Assembly (NCBI GenBank): GCA_019671135.1
Contig: JAHRHY010000001.1
Location: forward strand, 1-64,000
From: Linnemannia hyalina
Taxonomy: Eukaryota > Mortierellomycota > Mortierellomycetes > Mortierellales > Mortierellaceae
DNA: 64,000 bases
Direction of reading: 5' to 3'
The notes under the pieces are model-generated. The model saw nothing but the letters and a program-made list of their open reading frames with translations, had not been told where the DNA came from and searched no databases. Positions 27,560 to 37,873 of this stretch are shown here, one piece after another (positions within the stretch are counted from its first letter, which is position 1; each line of letters starts with the position of its first letter). A program made the translations under genes and the position numbers.

Positions 27560-29298
27560 TAAACTATTAGCAAAAATTCCTTTATATAACACACTTTTGG
27601 ATTTTTTAAAACTATTAACGATAAACACGATAGGGGAGCAAGCCCCTCAACCAGATGTCAAAGTATTTCATCATGGCGGTTTTGCGACAACTTTTTTGTA
27701 ACCACCAATTTTCTCCCAACCACCAAAGTATACAAACGATATTTTATAGACATTTCCTAAGTCTACATAACTTTTATTTATACAACTTCTTTTTTCTGTC
27801 TTGTTATCATACAAAATGCGATAGAAATGTCACAATGTTCATACCCATTTGCATCACGAAATATGGGGTACGTTTTAAGAAACGTCTATTTTTAAAGACA
27901 TAGTTGCTCTTTAAACAACACATTTTCTCTACCTTATTATTACACAAAATGCAATAGAAATGTCACAATGTTCATACCCATTTGCATCACGAAATATGTA
28001 ATGTGTTTTAAGAAACGTCTATTTTAAACGACATAACTATTCTGTTAACAACTTCTTTTTTCTGTCTTGTTATCACACAAAATGCGATAGAAATGTCACA
28101 ATGTTCATACCCATTTGCATCACGAAATATGTGATACGTTTTAAGAAACGTCCATTTTAAACCACATAATTACTCTGTTAACAACACATTTTCTCTACCT
28201 TATTATCACACAAAATGCGATAGAAATGTCACAATGTTCATACCCATTTGCATCACGAAATATGTGATAAGTTTTAAGAAACGTCTATTTTAAACGACAT
28301 AATTACTCTGTTAACAACACATTTTTTCTATCTTATTATCACACAAAATGCGATAGAAATGTCACAATGTTTATACCCATTGGCATCACGAAATATGTGA
28401 TACGTTTTAAGAAACGTCCATTTTAAACGACATAATTACTCTGTTAACAACACATTTTCTCTACCTTATTATCACACAAAATGCGATAGAAACGCCACGA
28501 TGTTTATATCCATTTGCATCACGAAATATGTGATGTGTTTTAAGAAACGTCTATTTTTAACGACATAATTACTCTATTAACAATACATTTTTTCTATCTT
28601 GTTATCACACAAAATGCAATAGAAACGTTGTAATATAATAGCCATTTGCATTATAAAATATGTGATGTGTTTTAAGAAACGTCTATTTTAAACGATATAA
28701 TTGTTATATCTACAACTACCCACAATGCATGGTCTAATTGCGATATCTCTGTTTTTACCATTGTCGTAATTACCTACAATCTGTATAACAATAAATGCTA
28801 TAACAATTGTAAGTTAACCAAAGTGTAATAATATTAAACGTCGTGCAAATCGTGGGCTTACCTAAAGTATGTCAACATTAAACATTGTAATACTTACGAG
28901 TTTATCAAGAATGTATTAAAATTAAACATCACGATAATCACGAGGTCATCCAAAATGCGTTCATATCAAATATCATAACTATGGTAATAACTACAGTTTG
29001 TCAGCTGTCGAATCGAATGCCGAATGTCAAATGTCGAATGTCGAATATTGTTGAGAAAGTGTAGCAATAACGCCATTAAAAACGTATCAGCTACCCTTTC
29101 TTTCCAACAACCAATGTTTGTTAAAGCCACTATGCTACTTTTTAAAAAAATCGGGATCCAACTTTTTTTTTAAAACTACCACTACATCATCACCAGTATC
29201 ACGAGTGCTATATTGGATATACACATAGGATATATCATGAAAAGGAGATATTAGTAACCATCGCTAATTATATAAACACGAAAACAAATGCTCTACTA
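27560..29298. repeat. right inverted arm with 133-bp repeats
   Basis: Reverse complement of 22404-24142, including the tandem 133-bp units. The lengths agree exactly (coordinates sum to 51702), so neither arm has a net insertion or deletion. This suggests recent formation or gene conversion between arms. Confidence 0.88.
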
Positions 29299-29749
29299 GG
29301 AGGCCATCCATGTTCGGCTCCACCAACCATAGACTACAGTATAAAAATATCTGTCAACACCTATTAAAACAGTGTGTTCCTTGAGAGTACAACAAATCTC
29401 ATCAGCTTTTTCCTTCCACCAGTCTCCATTTTCTACATTCACCACCACTACTTTGTAACATCATCTACTTTAGCTGAGAAAGCCTTGGACATGATCATCT
29501 CATATTGGATCCTGGATATTACAGATAGTAATTTCCTTTCCAATATGAGATGATCATGTCCAAGGCTTTCTCAGCTAAAGTAGATGATGTTACAAAGTAG
29601 TGGTGGTGAATGTAGAAAATGGAGACTGGTGGAAGGAAAAAGCTGATGAGATTTGTTGTACTCTCAAGGAACACACTGTTTTAATAGGTGTTGACAGATA
29701 TTTTTATACTGTAGTCTATGGTTGGTGGAGCCGAACATGGATGGCCTCC
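29299..29749. repeat. 451-bp palindromic module, right end of the 7.8-kb element
   Basis: Same palindrome as 21953-22403 with the same 35-bp spacer. It ends GGATGGCCTCC and is followed by the TSD ATG. Confidence 0.9.
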
Positions 29750-30230
29750 ATGGAGGATGGATGGTTCATCCTAATAACGACATGCTTGAGTATGCAACTA
29801 ACTTTACGATGAAGGCTAAGTACATTGTCAAGCTATGTGGAAAGAATACATACGTTGGCCTGTTTACGCTTGATCATCTGCGTGGCGGTGGTGATGTTCC
29901 AGAGATGGATATCTTGGAACGCTCCATGCTTAGCAAGATGAAACTTCAAGAAATGTCTGATGAAGAGAGAAAGATGCTTTTCAACGAGGAGGTCGAAGTA
30001 GAAGAGGAACTACCAGTGGAAGGACCGACAGATATATCCAAGATGAAATGGAAAAGGTTTCACAAGCAGCAATTGGAGTATTCCAAGAATGTACTTGTAA
30101 ATGGAAAGCACATTCTCAAGATCCGCAAGCAAAACATTGTAGTTGGCTTGGTGACTGATGACCACATTGGTGCAGAGAATGTCGACTATGATAATCTTAA
30201 CCAAAAGGAAAAAGAAAAGATCTTTGCTAT
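29750..30230 (+). pseudogene. Cys/His-acidic protein gene of copy 1, segment 2 of 3
   Basis: Encodes the second and third about 65-residue repeats (LEYATNFTMKAKYIVKLCGK, then LEYSKNVLVNGKHILKIRKQ), matching residues about 405-570 of the 748-aa protein. It is cut after GCTAT at 30230 by copy 3. Joining to 35726 with one TAT restores EKEKIFAMGFKP, which is the continuation seen in the intact paralog (EKEKLFAMGFKP). Confidence 0.8.
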
Positions 30231-30725
30231 GGAGGCCTTTCAAGTCCAAATTATCATATGGTGTTTGTTACATCTCTGCAGATCTTGACGATATCCACCG
30301 CGTCCATTAGAGGAGAATGTATATATGATACCAAGCATATAAGACAACCATTGTAACATTTTTTGTTTAACTATCCTACTAAACACCAACCTATTCTCCA
30401 AACAACAAAGTCTTCTTATTTTTCGCACACCAAACTCTTGAATATGTCCATCTACTATTAACCTGTAACCCTCACTGCAAGATTCGACAGAGTAGTTCTT
30501 GTATGTGATCATCTAAAGCACTTGTATTCTCAACTGTATCTTTGTCGTGAAATACAGGGGAGAGATTACATTTTAAAAATTCTTGTGCTGTCTATTGCTA
30601 TTTTATTCTGTGTTCTGTTGCCCACTATGAAGAGATATGCCAGTTATGGAAGTCAACACTCCGTTCCTTGGACTTTGGATATTTTTTATATGCCTTTTTA
30701 TATCCTCTGCACATGAAGGGGCCGC
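30231..30725 (+). repeat. 495-bp terminal module, left end of copy 3 (variant II)
   Basis: Same sequence as the modules at 15035 and 20025. It is followed by the inner junction TACCGAATAAAA. Confidence 0.9.
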
Positions 30726-30886
30726 TACCGAATAAAATATAAAAATATATTTGTATTCTCAACTATGTGCTTGCTGTATGATAGATACCATCCTACATGC
30801 TGTTGTGTATACAGTTAAGTATAAGCCTTTTTAAAAAATTGTTATTGTTGGTTAACGTCATGACAATCCAATACATAAATATTATT

Positions 30887-32137
30887 ATGGATCTAACAAA
30901 ACACTTCCAACAACTGCTTGATGACCATTGGACTTTCCTCAACGCTGGATGGCCAACAATTACACCACGTAATAATCATCGTACTGTAAGCAAGGAAATT
31001 GGGTATATGCCAGAAATAAAAGAAACCCTAAATCGACGCCTTGGTCCTATTCCAGTGTACTTCTTTCTTGTTGACATCTGGCCAAAGGTTAAGTATCCTG
31101 GTCCATACAAAGAAGTGGAGAAAGGTCTTTTAATGCTCTATCATCTTGTCAAAGGACTGTCTATGGAAGCATTGGAACCACACATGCCAAAAAGTAGTTT
31201 TCATGCAATGCACTCTGTGTTTTATAAGAAAGAATATACTTTGCACAACAAGTACATCACCAACTGTATTGCAACAATGTTCTCCACAATTAAAATACGC
31301 CTTTTGTCTGCAAAGGAAAAGAATCCTCCATTATTTAAGCATGTTACATTGCATCTTGATGGTCATGATACAAGAGCAACATACAAAGGTGAGAGTAGTG
31401 CTGATATGTACTCTTACAAGCTGAAAAAGTCAGGATTACGCACACAGGTAGCAATGGATTGTAATGGCATGGCTTTATTTGTCTCCAAATCTGCATCTTG
31501 CAAGAACAATGCTGATGGAACAATGCTGCTAACGATGAAGTTGGACAAGAGAGTGCATGAGATGGATTGCATTGCTCTCGATGGAGGGTATCCACAGTTC
31601 TTAAGGAGGCTTATAGATGAGTCTGATACTCTTAAACTCCAAAATTTCGCTCATCCATACCGTAAACAGAAGAACAAGGAACTTACACAGGAAGAAGCGT
31701 TATACAATACCACCTTTGGTAGTTTCCGCTCGCAGATGGAATCTCTGTTTGCAGACCTTGGTTCCACATTTGAGAAACACAACAACCGTACTCCTGTGTT
31801 GGTGGATAAGAAACAAACATATAATTTGCAGTTGAAGTTATCTTTGTTACTCTTAAACATGAAAAAGATGGTTGCTTTGTTGAAGATTTCTGCAGAACCA
31901 ATTCATACAGCTTGGCTTCGCGAAGGATTCGAGTATCCGACAACAGAGAACGACGTTGAGCAACCAATGGGATATGTTGATGTTGGTGCGCTAGTGGAGG
32001 ATGGAAATACAATGGCACAACTCCAGAACAAATTTCTTGGTATTAATCTTCATGGTGATGTTGATGTTAATGTTGATGAGGACACACCAATGGATCAAGC
32101 AGTAATAATGCAACCCGGTCTTTCCATTGCGCTTTGA
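30887..32137 (+). CDS. DDE transposase (copy 3), C-terminally shortened
   Basis: 416 aa from ATG 30887. Same as the copy-2 protein up to PGLSIAL, where a substitution creates TGA (GAGCTTAGAGG becomes GCGCTTTGAGG). A 7-bp duplication follows directly downstream. The catalytic Asp, Asp and Glu segments are intact and only the last about 13 residues are lost. It may still be active; the lost tail is not part of the visible catalytic core. Confidence 0.78.
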   Translation: MDLTKHFQQLLDDHWTFLNAGWPTITPRNNHRTVSKEIGYMPEIKETLNRRLGPIPVYFFLVDIWPKVKYPGPYKEVEKGLLMLYHLVKGLSMEALEPHMPKSSFHAMHSVFYKKEYTLHNKYITNCIATMFSTIKIRLLSAKEKNPPLFKHVTLHLDGHDTRATYKGESSADMYSYKLKKSGLRTQVAMDCNGMALFVSKSASCKNNADGTMLLTMKLDKRVHEMDCIALDGGYPQFLRRLIDESDTLKLQNFAHPYRKQKNKELTQEEALYNTTFGSFRSQMESLFADLGSTFEKHNNRTPVLVDKKQTYNLQLKLSLLLLNMKKMVALLKISAEPIHTAWLREGFEYPTTENDVEQPMGYVDVGALVEDGNTMAQLQNKFLGINLHGDVDVNVDEDTPMDQAVIMQPGLSIAL

Positions 32138-32633
32138 GGTACGTAGTACGAAGCGACAAATGGATGTTAATGGTAATTTGTAGACTTATTGCAGGTTTTT
32201 AAAAGAATAGACATACATAGCCTATTTAGTCAGCGTTGAGATACGGTATTAACTGCCTAGACGCTAATATGCACCGGTATCTATTATTAAAAGTCATGGT
32301 ATTATTGTAGTAGATCGGATGCTATTCTATGCTATTCTACAACATTCCTTTTTATTTAACAAAGAGGATAAACACATGTACAAACCTACGTCATAAAAGA
32401 ATACATAAACACATGTACAAACCTACGTCATAAAAGAATACTACATTCTTAACCATTTTTAAACCCCGTCTTTAACGCCAAGCAGTCTTAATAAGCAAGA
32501 TCTACGTCATACGAGGAACACTACGTTATTAACCACTTAGATGCCTTTTTAAAACTCTTTTGTTACTAAGCGCCAAGCAGTGTTAATAAGCAAGCGCTAT
32601 TAATATCCAGTGTGGCAGTGTCCCATGAATTAG

Positions 32634-32641
32634 TATAAATA
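32634..32641 (+). promoter_or_regulatory. TATA box of the Cys/His-acidic gene, copy 3
   Basis: TATAAATA in the same position as at 17431, about 220 bases before ATG 32858. Confidence 0.6.
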
Positions 32642-32857
32642 AAGGACTCCACTTCCCTCTTGCTTAATCTTTATCTTATCTAGTAACCAACCAACCATTA
32701 TCCATATCTATACAACCATCCATACCTATACAACCATCTTTTATTGCAATTCTTTATATCAGTGTACTAAGCAGCTGCAATCTACCACACATAAACTGAA
32801 AGCTCATTCACACCCACCATACCACAAGTACAATCTATATCGTTCATATCCAAAAAC

Positions 32858-35104
32858 ATGCAGTACGTTCAGCTTACAATCGAGCTCATCACCAAGGCCT
32901 TCGAGACATTTTCTTCTAAGAAGGGAGTGGAGTTTACCAAGAAAGATGCAAATAAGATCTTTAAGGCGCTTGATGAGGATGAGGGAGTAGAGAGATACTA
33001 CTTTTGTGGTGCAAAGTGCACCAAGTCCAAGCGCAAATGCATGAAGGAAGTTGATGATGAAGGCATGCATTGTTATGTCCACGATCCTGCGCGCAAGTGT
33101 CAAGGCACAACCATTAAGGGCGCTAATTGTGGTAGTGTAGCCAAACTTGGTGAAACTTACTGTGGACGTCATCGAGAGCAGCATAAAGGTCATATGAAAA
33201 GCAGTAACAATAAGGCACCTGCCAACAAGCGTACCAAGTCTTCCAAGATAACCAAGAAGACACATACTCCTGAGTTTGTCCCTTCAGATGATGATATGAC
33301 TTCCGAGGATGAAGAACCAAAGAAGCGAAAGAGAAACAAGCAGGAGTCATCGGATGAGGAGCCGTCCGATGATGATGAAGAAGATATAATTGCCGTCTCC
33401 TTTCCGTTGAGTCCAAAGGTAGTTGACATAACGTCCAAGAAAAATGTACCACTCGCTAATACAGGCATATGGATGCGTTATGCAACTAATCCAGCTTTCC
33501 TGTATGCAAAAAACTATACTGTAAATGGCAAGTACATTATTAAGCTGAAGGAAAAGGACCTCTACATTGTATTGTGTCCACCTGAGCTCATGGGGAAAAA
33601 TCTTCCTGTACCGAAATTATCTGACAAAGAGGTACGTATATTACAAAAGATGGGACTCCAAGAGGCAACTCCTGCTGATGTAGAAAAAATAGAAGAGTCT
33701 TCTGCTGATGAGAATTCTGACGATGATACAGATGATGGTGATACGTCTGATGATGCTGGCTCTGACGATGATTCCCCTGATGATAAAGACTCTGATGATG
33801 GCAAGTCCAATAACAGACCTGATGTAGAATCTGGAGATGATACCTCTAAGGATAACCCTGATGAAAAACTATCTCATAAAAAGTCATCTAAGGATGATGA
33901 GAAGAAGACTTCTCGAAAGAAAAGGCATTCAGAGATGCCCAAAAATGCAGAGCCATCTTCTAATGTAGACGTTTCTAAGGATGGAAAAGATGAACATACA
34001 TTTGCACTGGCCACAACGGTGCATAACATTAGATCAGAGAAAGACATAGCACGTGCGAAGGACAGAGGATGGATGATTCATCCTAATAACGACATGCTTG
34101 AGTATGCAACTAAGTTTACGATGAATGGCAAGTACATTGTCAGGCTATCTGGAAAGAATACATACGTTGGCCTGTTTACGCTTGATGCTCTGCGCGGTGT
34201 CGGTGATGTTCCAGAGTTGGATATCTTGGAACGCTCCATGCTTAGCAAGATGAAACTTCAACCATTGTCTGATGAAGAGAGAAAGACGCTTTTCAACGAG
34301 GAGATCGAAGTAGAAGAAGAAGTACCAGTAGAAGGACCAACAGATAAATCCAAGGTGATATGGAAAAAACTTAACAAGTACTTGGAATATTCCGAGAATG
34401 TACTTGTAAATGGAATGCACATTCTCAAGATGCGCAAAAAAGACACTGTAATCGGCTTGATGACTGATGACCATATTGCTGCAGAGAATGTAGAGTGTCA
34501 TTCTCTTAGCCAGAAGGAAAAAGAGAAGTTGTTTGCTATGGGATTTAAACCGCATGAGCATAAGCAAAGCTTGCCACAGAAAGATGAGAGCACATGTGAG
34601 GATGATAAAGATGCTGAGGGCGATAAAGATGCTGAGGATGACAAAGATGCGGTGGGTGATAAAGATGCTGAAGATGACAAAGATGTTGAGGGTGATAACG
34701 ATGCTGAGGATGACAAAGATGCTGAGGGTGATAACGATGCTGAAGATGATAAAGATGCTGAGGATGATAAAGATGCTGAGGATGTTATGTGGAAAAGGTA
34801 CCCTAAAGATAAAAGCTCTTCGGGTATAATCGTCATAGATAAAGACGAAATTAAATGGACAACATGTTCGTTTGACAAGAAGCATGAATATGCAACCAAC
34901 TACCTTTTCGACGGATGTCATCTGCTCAAGAGGTACGAAGAGGACATTATTGTTGGACTGCTGTATAAGATACCTGCAAACGGTGACAGTAACTATAGTC
35001 GAGACAAATTTACCAACAACAAACAAAAGCAGAAGTTAATTGCCATGGGGTTCACGATCGAGGAATTGCCTAAATTGTACTCTCCAGATGTAAAGTTTTG
35101 GTAG
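32858..35104 (+). CDS. 748-aa Cys/His-cluster and acidic repeat protein (copy 3)
   Basis: Full-length and intact. I noticed two amino acid changes from the copy at 17655 (GKDEHTF for GKGEHTF and FDKKHEY for FDNKHEY). It has the same two Cys/His units (C54-C61-C72-H75 and C81-C91-C102-H105), acidic linkers, four repeats and the DDKDAEG run. Conservation of the open frame in both recent copies argues that the protein is needed for the element. No known family recognised. Confidence 0.72.
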   Translation: MQYVQLTIELITKAFETFSSKKGVEFTKKDANKIFKALDEDEGVERYYFCGAKCTKSKRKCMKEVDDEGMHCYVHDPARKCQGTTIKGANCGSVAKLGETYCGRHREQHKGHMKSSNNKAPANKRTKSSKITKKTHTPEFVPSDDDMTSEDEEPKKRKRNKQESSDEEPSDDDEEDIIAVSFPLSPKVVDITSKKNVPLANTGIWMRYATNPAFLYAKNYTVNGKYIIKLKEKDLYIVLCPPELMGKNLPVPKLSDKEVRILQKMGLQEATPADVEKIEESSADENSDDDTDDGDTSDDAGSDDDSPDDKDSDDGKSNNRPDVESGDDTSKDNPDEKLSHKKSSKDDEKKTSRKKRHSEMPKNAEPSSNVDVSKDGKDEHTFALATTVHNIRSEKDIARAKDRGWMIHPNNDMLEYATKFTMNGKYIVRLSGKNTYVGLFTLDALRGVGDVPELDILERSMLSKMKLQPLSDEERKTLFNEEIEVEEEVPVEGPTDKSKVIWKKLNKYLEYSENVLVNGMHILKMRKKDTVIGLMTDDHIAAENVECHSLSQKEKEKLFAMGFKPHEHKQSLPQKDESTCEDDKDAEGDKDAEDDKDAVGDKDAEDDKDVEGDNDAEDDKDAEGDNDAEDDKDAEDDKDAEDVMWKRYPKDKSSSGIIVIDKDEIKWTTCSFDKKHEYATNYLFDGCHLLKRYEEDIIVGLLYKIPANGDSNYSRDKFTNNKQKQKLIAMGFTIEELPKLYSPDVKFW

Positions 35105-35227
35105 TTGTTGAGACAGATGAAGAGTAGATATTTTAAAAACTATCCAATTGTCAACAGTTGGCATTTGTGGTTGTATATATAGCATGAACTTTTTAAAAAT
35201 GTAACATGTCTTCGACACTTCCACCTA

Positions 35228-35722
35228 GGAGGCCTTTCAAGTCCAAATTATCATATGGTGTTTGTTACATCTCTGCAGATCTTGACGATATCCACCGCGT
35301 CCATTAGAGGAGAATGTATATATGATACCAAGCATATAAGACAACCATTGTAACATTTTTTGTTTAACTATCCTACTAAACACCAACCTATTCTCCAAAC
35401 AACAAAGTCTTCTTATTTTTCGCACACCAAACTCTTGAATATGTCCATCTACTATTAACCTGTAACCCTCACTGCAAGATTCGACAGAGTAGTTCTTGTA
35501 TGTGATCATCTAAAGCACTTGTATTCTCAACTGTATCTTTGTCGTGAAATACAGGGGAGAGATTACATTTTAAAAATTCTTGTGCTGTCTATTGCTATTT
35601 TATTCTGTGTTCTGTTGCCCACTATGAAGAGATATGCCAGTTATGGAAGTCAACACTCCGTTCCTTGGACTTTGGATATTTTTTATATGCCTTTTTATAT
35701 CCTCTGCACATGAAGGGGCCGC
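35228..35722 (+). repeat. 495-bp terminal module, right end of copy 3 (variant II)
   Basis: Same as the other variant II modules. It is preceded by CCACCTA and followed by the TSD TAT. Confidence 0.9.
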
Positions 35723-36299
35723 TATGGGCTTTAAGCCACAATGGTCTAAGGATAGGTCGACAGAGAAAGGTGAACCGGTAGAAAAAATAGATGATGAGGT
35801 GCAAGAGTCGAATATTAAGGAAACTTTAGATGAACTTGTAGAAAAAGTAGATGATGAGGTGCAAGAGTCGGATGTTAAGAAAACTCTAGAAGATGGTGGA
35901 CCTATGGAAAGCGAAAATGTGAATGCCTCAAGTGTTTACACTACAAAAGACCATCATGATTTTCTGAAGGCAATGGGAGAAGTATATAGCAAAATAACAG
36001 CTATCGAAGAAGAACTCCGCGAGGAATACGTTTCGGCAGATGGTAATGCAGAAGAAAAAGAACTAATTTTTCACCTAGGTTTGTTGGAGAAAGATTATTC
36101 CAACTACGAAACATGGCACATGGATAAGTTTGGTTCCCGCGAACCACATTCCGATATATTATGTAAGTTCGCAAAAGAAGGATCTCACAACAGAAAAACC
36201 ATAGTGCAAAGTGTATTAGATAGTATTCAAGCCAAAGAGAAAAGTACGATGGAAGAAAAGAAGCCTCTTGAAGTAACATTTGAGACCGCAGAAGAGTAG
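35723..36299 (+). pseudogene. Cys/His-acidic protein gene of copy 1, segment 3 of 3 with a different C-terminus
   Basis: Continues the copy-1 protein from MGFKPQWSKDRS to TAG 36297-36299. Unlike the 748-aa paralog it has no DDKDAEG run and no fourth repeat. It has two LVEKVDDEVQESD-like repeats and a helical, coiled-coil-like end (FLKAMGEVYSKITAIEEELREEY). The C-terminal half was therefore exchanged or evolved quickly between copies while the Cys/His region stayed constant. Confidence 0.72.
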
Positions 36300-36772
36300 A
36301 TCAAGAATTTTAAAAACTGTAGATATACCACTTGCACAAATAAAGCTTTTATATATGGAATACACATGTAATATTATCCTCGTCCCTTCCAATGAGATTC
36401 ACCAGATATATTACCCATCTTTTTAAAAACTTCCACCATCCTTTGCACAATTTACAATATTTCTTTCTTGATCACAGTGGTGTTTATCCACAATCTACTT
36501 ATATTTAACATTACGAAAATTACAATAACTATATCTAATATGTTCTACAATGCATGCACTCTTTATGACATTTATTTTTTCACCATTGGCATATTTACCA
36601 ACGATCTGTATAGGAGGCCGCATATCAACAAATATTATAACAATCGTAACTTCCTACAAAGTATGTTACATCAAACATTATAAAAACCACGATAACTTCA
36701 TCTGAGACGTTCCACAATGCATGCACCCTCACCATTATTGCATTACCCATATTTTTTTAAAACATTCACCTA
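36300..36772 (+). other. non-coding right spacer of copy 1
   Basis: AT-rich. Contains four TTTTTAAAA-type motifs and imperfect repeats (CACAATGCATGCAC, ACAATGCATGCACCCTC). No gene seen. It ends ATTCACCTA, the counterpart of CCACCTA in copies 2 and 3. Confidence 0.55.
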
Positions 36773-36941
36773 GGAGGCCTTTCAGGTCCAAGTTATCATA
36801 TGGTGTTTGTTACATCTCTGTAGATCTCGACAATATCCATAGCGACTATGGGATGAGAATGTATATATGATACCAAGCATATAAGACAACCATTGTAACA
36901 TTTTTTGTTCAACTATCCTACTAAACACCAACCTATTCTCC
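36773..36941 (+). repeat. 495-bp terminal module, right end of copy 1, 5' part (variant I)
   Basis: Starts GGAGGCCTTTCAGGTCC. Variant I matches the left module at 12678. It is cut by gypsy D after TCTCC (36937-36941) and continues at 43961. Confidence 0.88.
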
Positions 36942-37110
36942 TGTCGCATATTTGCCTGTCTCGGGGGTGTCAGCTAATGTAATTAGGCTAGAGACAGTAA
37001 TTTAGTCATATGACCAGACACCGACATAAATGGAGGTGTCTGGGCTGTTAACAAAGATCCCTCTCTTGTCTTATCAATTCGATTGTGCGTGACTAGCGTA
37101 AAAATTTTCA
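36942..37110 (+). repeat. gypsy D 5' LTR (169 bp)
   Basis: TGTCGCATATTTG to AAAATTTTCA. Contains an inverted motif (CCAGACACC and GGTGTCTGG). A fragment of the same LTR is at 45424-45507. Confidence 0.92.
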
Positions 37111-37873
37111 TTTTTTTTGATAAATACAACACGGATCGGGATCAGAATCCGTCGAACGATTGACAGGATCCATCCACTCATTTATTTATTCATTCAACCC
37201 ATTACGAGGAACACTCCATCAATCTACAGGAGCGATTCAGGACGTAACGGGAGCATTTACGGATCATTACAGAACAGGACCTTTACTGTCAGGATTTTTC
37301 TCTATTTTCAGGATAATCCAACAAGGACAGGATCCTTTTCTTTTATTTGTGGTCATTTCGTGCGTGCATCTGGTCACTAGTGACAAGGTTACAGCAGAGA
37401 CTGATCATTAATACGAAGTGTAACAGGCGGTTACTTTCGTTGTTATTATTTGGTTACTATTCTACCTTTTTGTGTTGGAGCTTTCAAGTGCGATCATACA
37501 TCTGTGTGGTCATTTGAGGTCTTCATATAACACGGTAGCAGAGATTCATTAGAAAACTCACCGTTAGTTTTGATCAAGGACATTCTTGTTCAAATAAACG
37601 CGGGATTCGTCTTTGTTGGCATTTAGGTGTGCCCTCATCCGAATTCATTTGCATCAGAAAACTTTTAGTTTTTTTCTGGGTGTTGTTTTTTATTTTTATT
37701 TTGAATCAAGTGGATCACTGAGCAAAAAAGTACTGGAAGTTGACGTTAGTAGTAACAGTATTATTTTTTCTGGGGTGCAGTCTGGTTGATCATCAGTTTT
37801 CAAAAGCTCATTTCGTTTTCTGTTTATTCTGCTTGTCTGTTTGTTTTCTTTTCCTTTAATTGGGTCATAGAGA
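37111..37873 (+). other. gypsy D untranslated leader
   Basis: 763 bp between LTR and ATG with only short ORFs. The sequence after the LTR (TTTTTTTTGATAAATAC) does not start with TGG and I find no tRNA primer site, unlike elements A and E. Priming may be by another route such as self-priming. Confidence 0.6.

Larger units (their letters stand above)
21953..29749. mobile_element. 7.8-kb DDE transposon with 2.19-kb inverted arms and palindromic terminal modules
   Basis: Arms 21953-24142 and 27560-29749 are inverted copies of equal length (no net indel). The ends are GGAGGCC...GGCCTCC and the TSD is ATG (21950-21952 and 29750-29752). The first 451 bp of each arm is itself a palindromic module that also occurs alone at 48148 and 61969. 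Inside the arms lie a DDE transposase (24162-25421, plus strand) and an unfamiliar 550-aa protein (25459-27111, minus strand). The unit inserted into the Cys/His-acidic gene of copy 1; the restored frame confirms the exact target. Confidence 0.88.
30231..35722 (+). mobile_element. DDE transposon with direct 495-bp terminal modules (copy 3)
   Basis: 5492 bp, GGAGGCC...GCCGC, TSD TAT (30228-30230 and 35723-35725), collinear with copy 2. It is 7 bp longer because of a short duplication (GTACGTAGTACG) near 32140 that ends the transposase early. Near-identity to copy 2 indicates very recent movement. It inserted into the Cys/His-acidic gene of copy 1. Confidence 0.88.

Noticed and set aside
12678..36772. 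Reading the direct 495-bp modules as retroviral LTRs
   Set aside because: The ends are GGAGGCC/GCCGC rather than TG...CA, the TSD is 3 bp, no PBS, polypurine tract or RT is present, and the internal gene is a DDE transposase.
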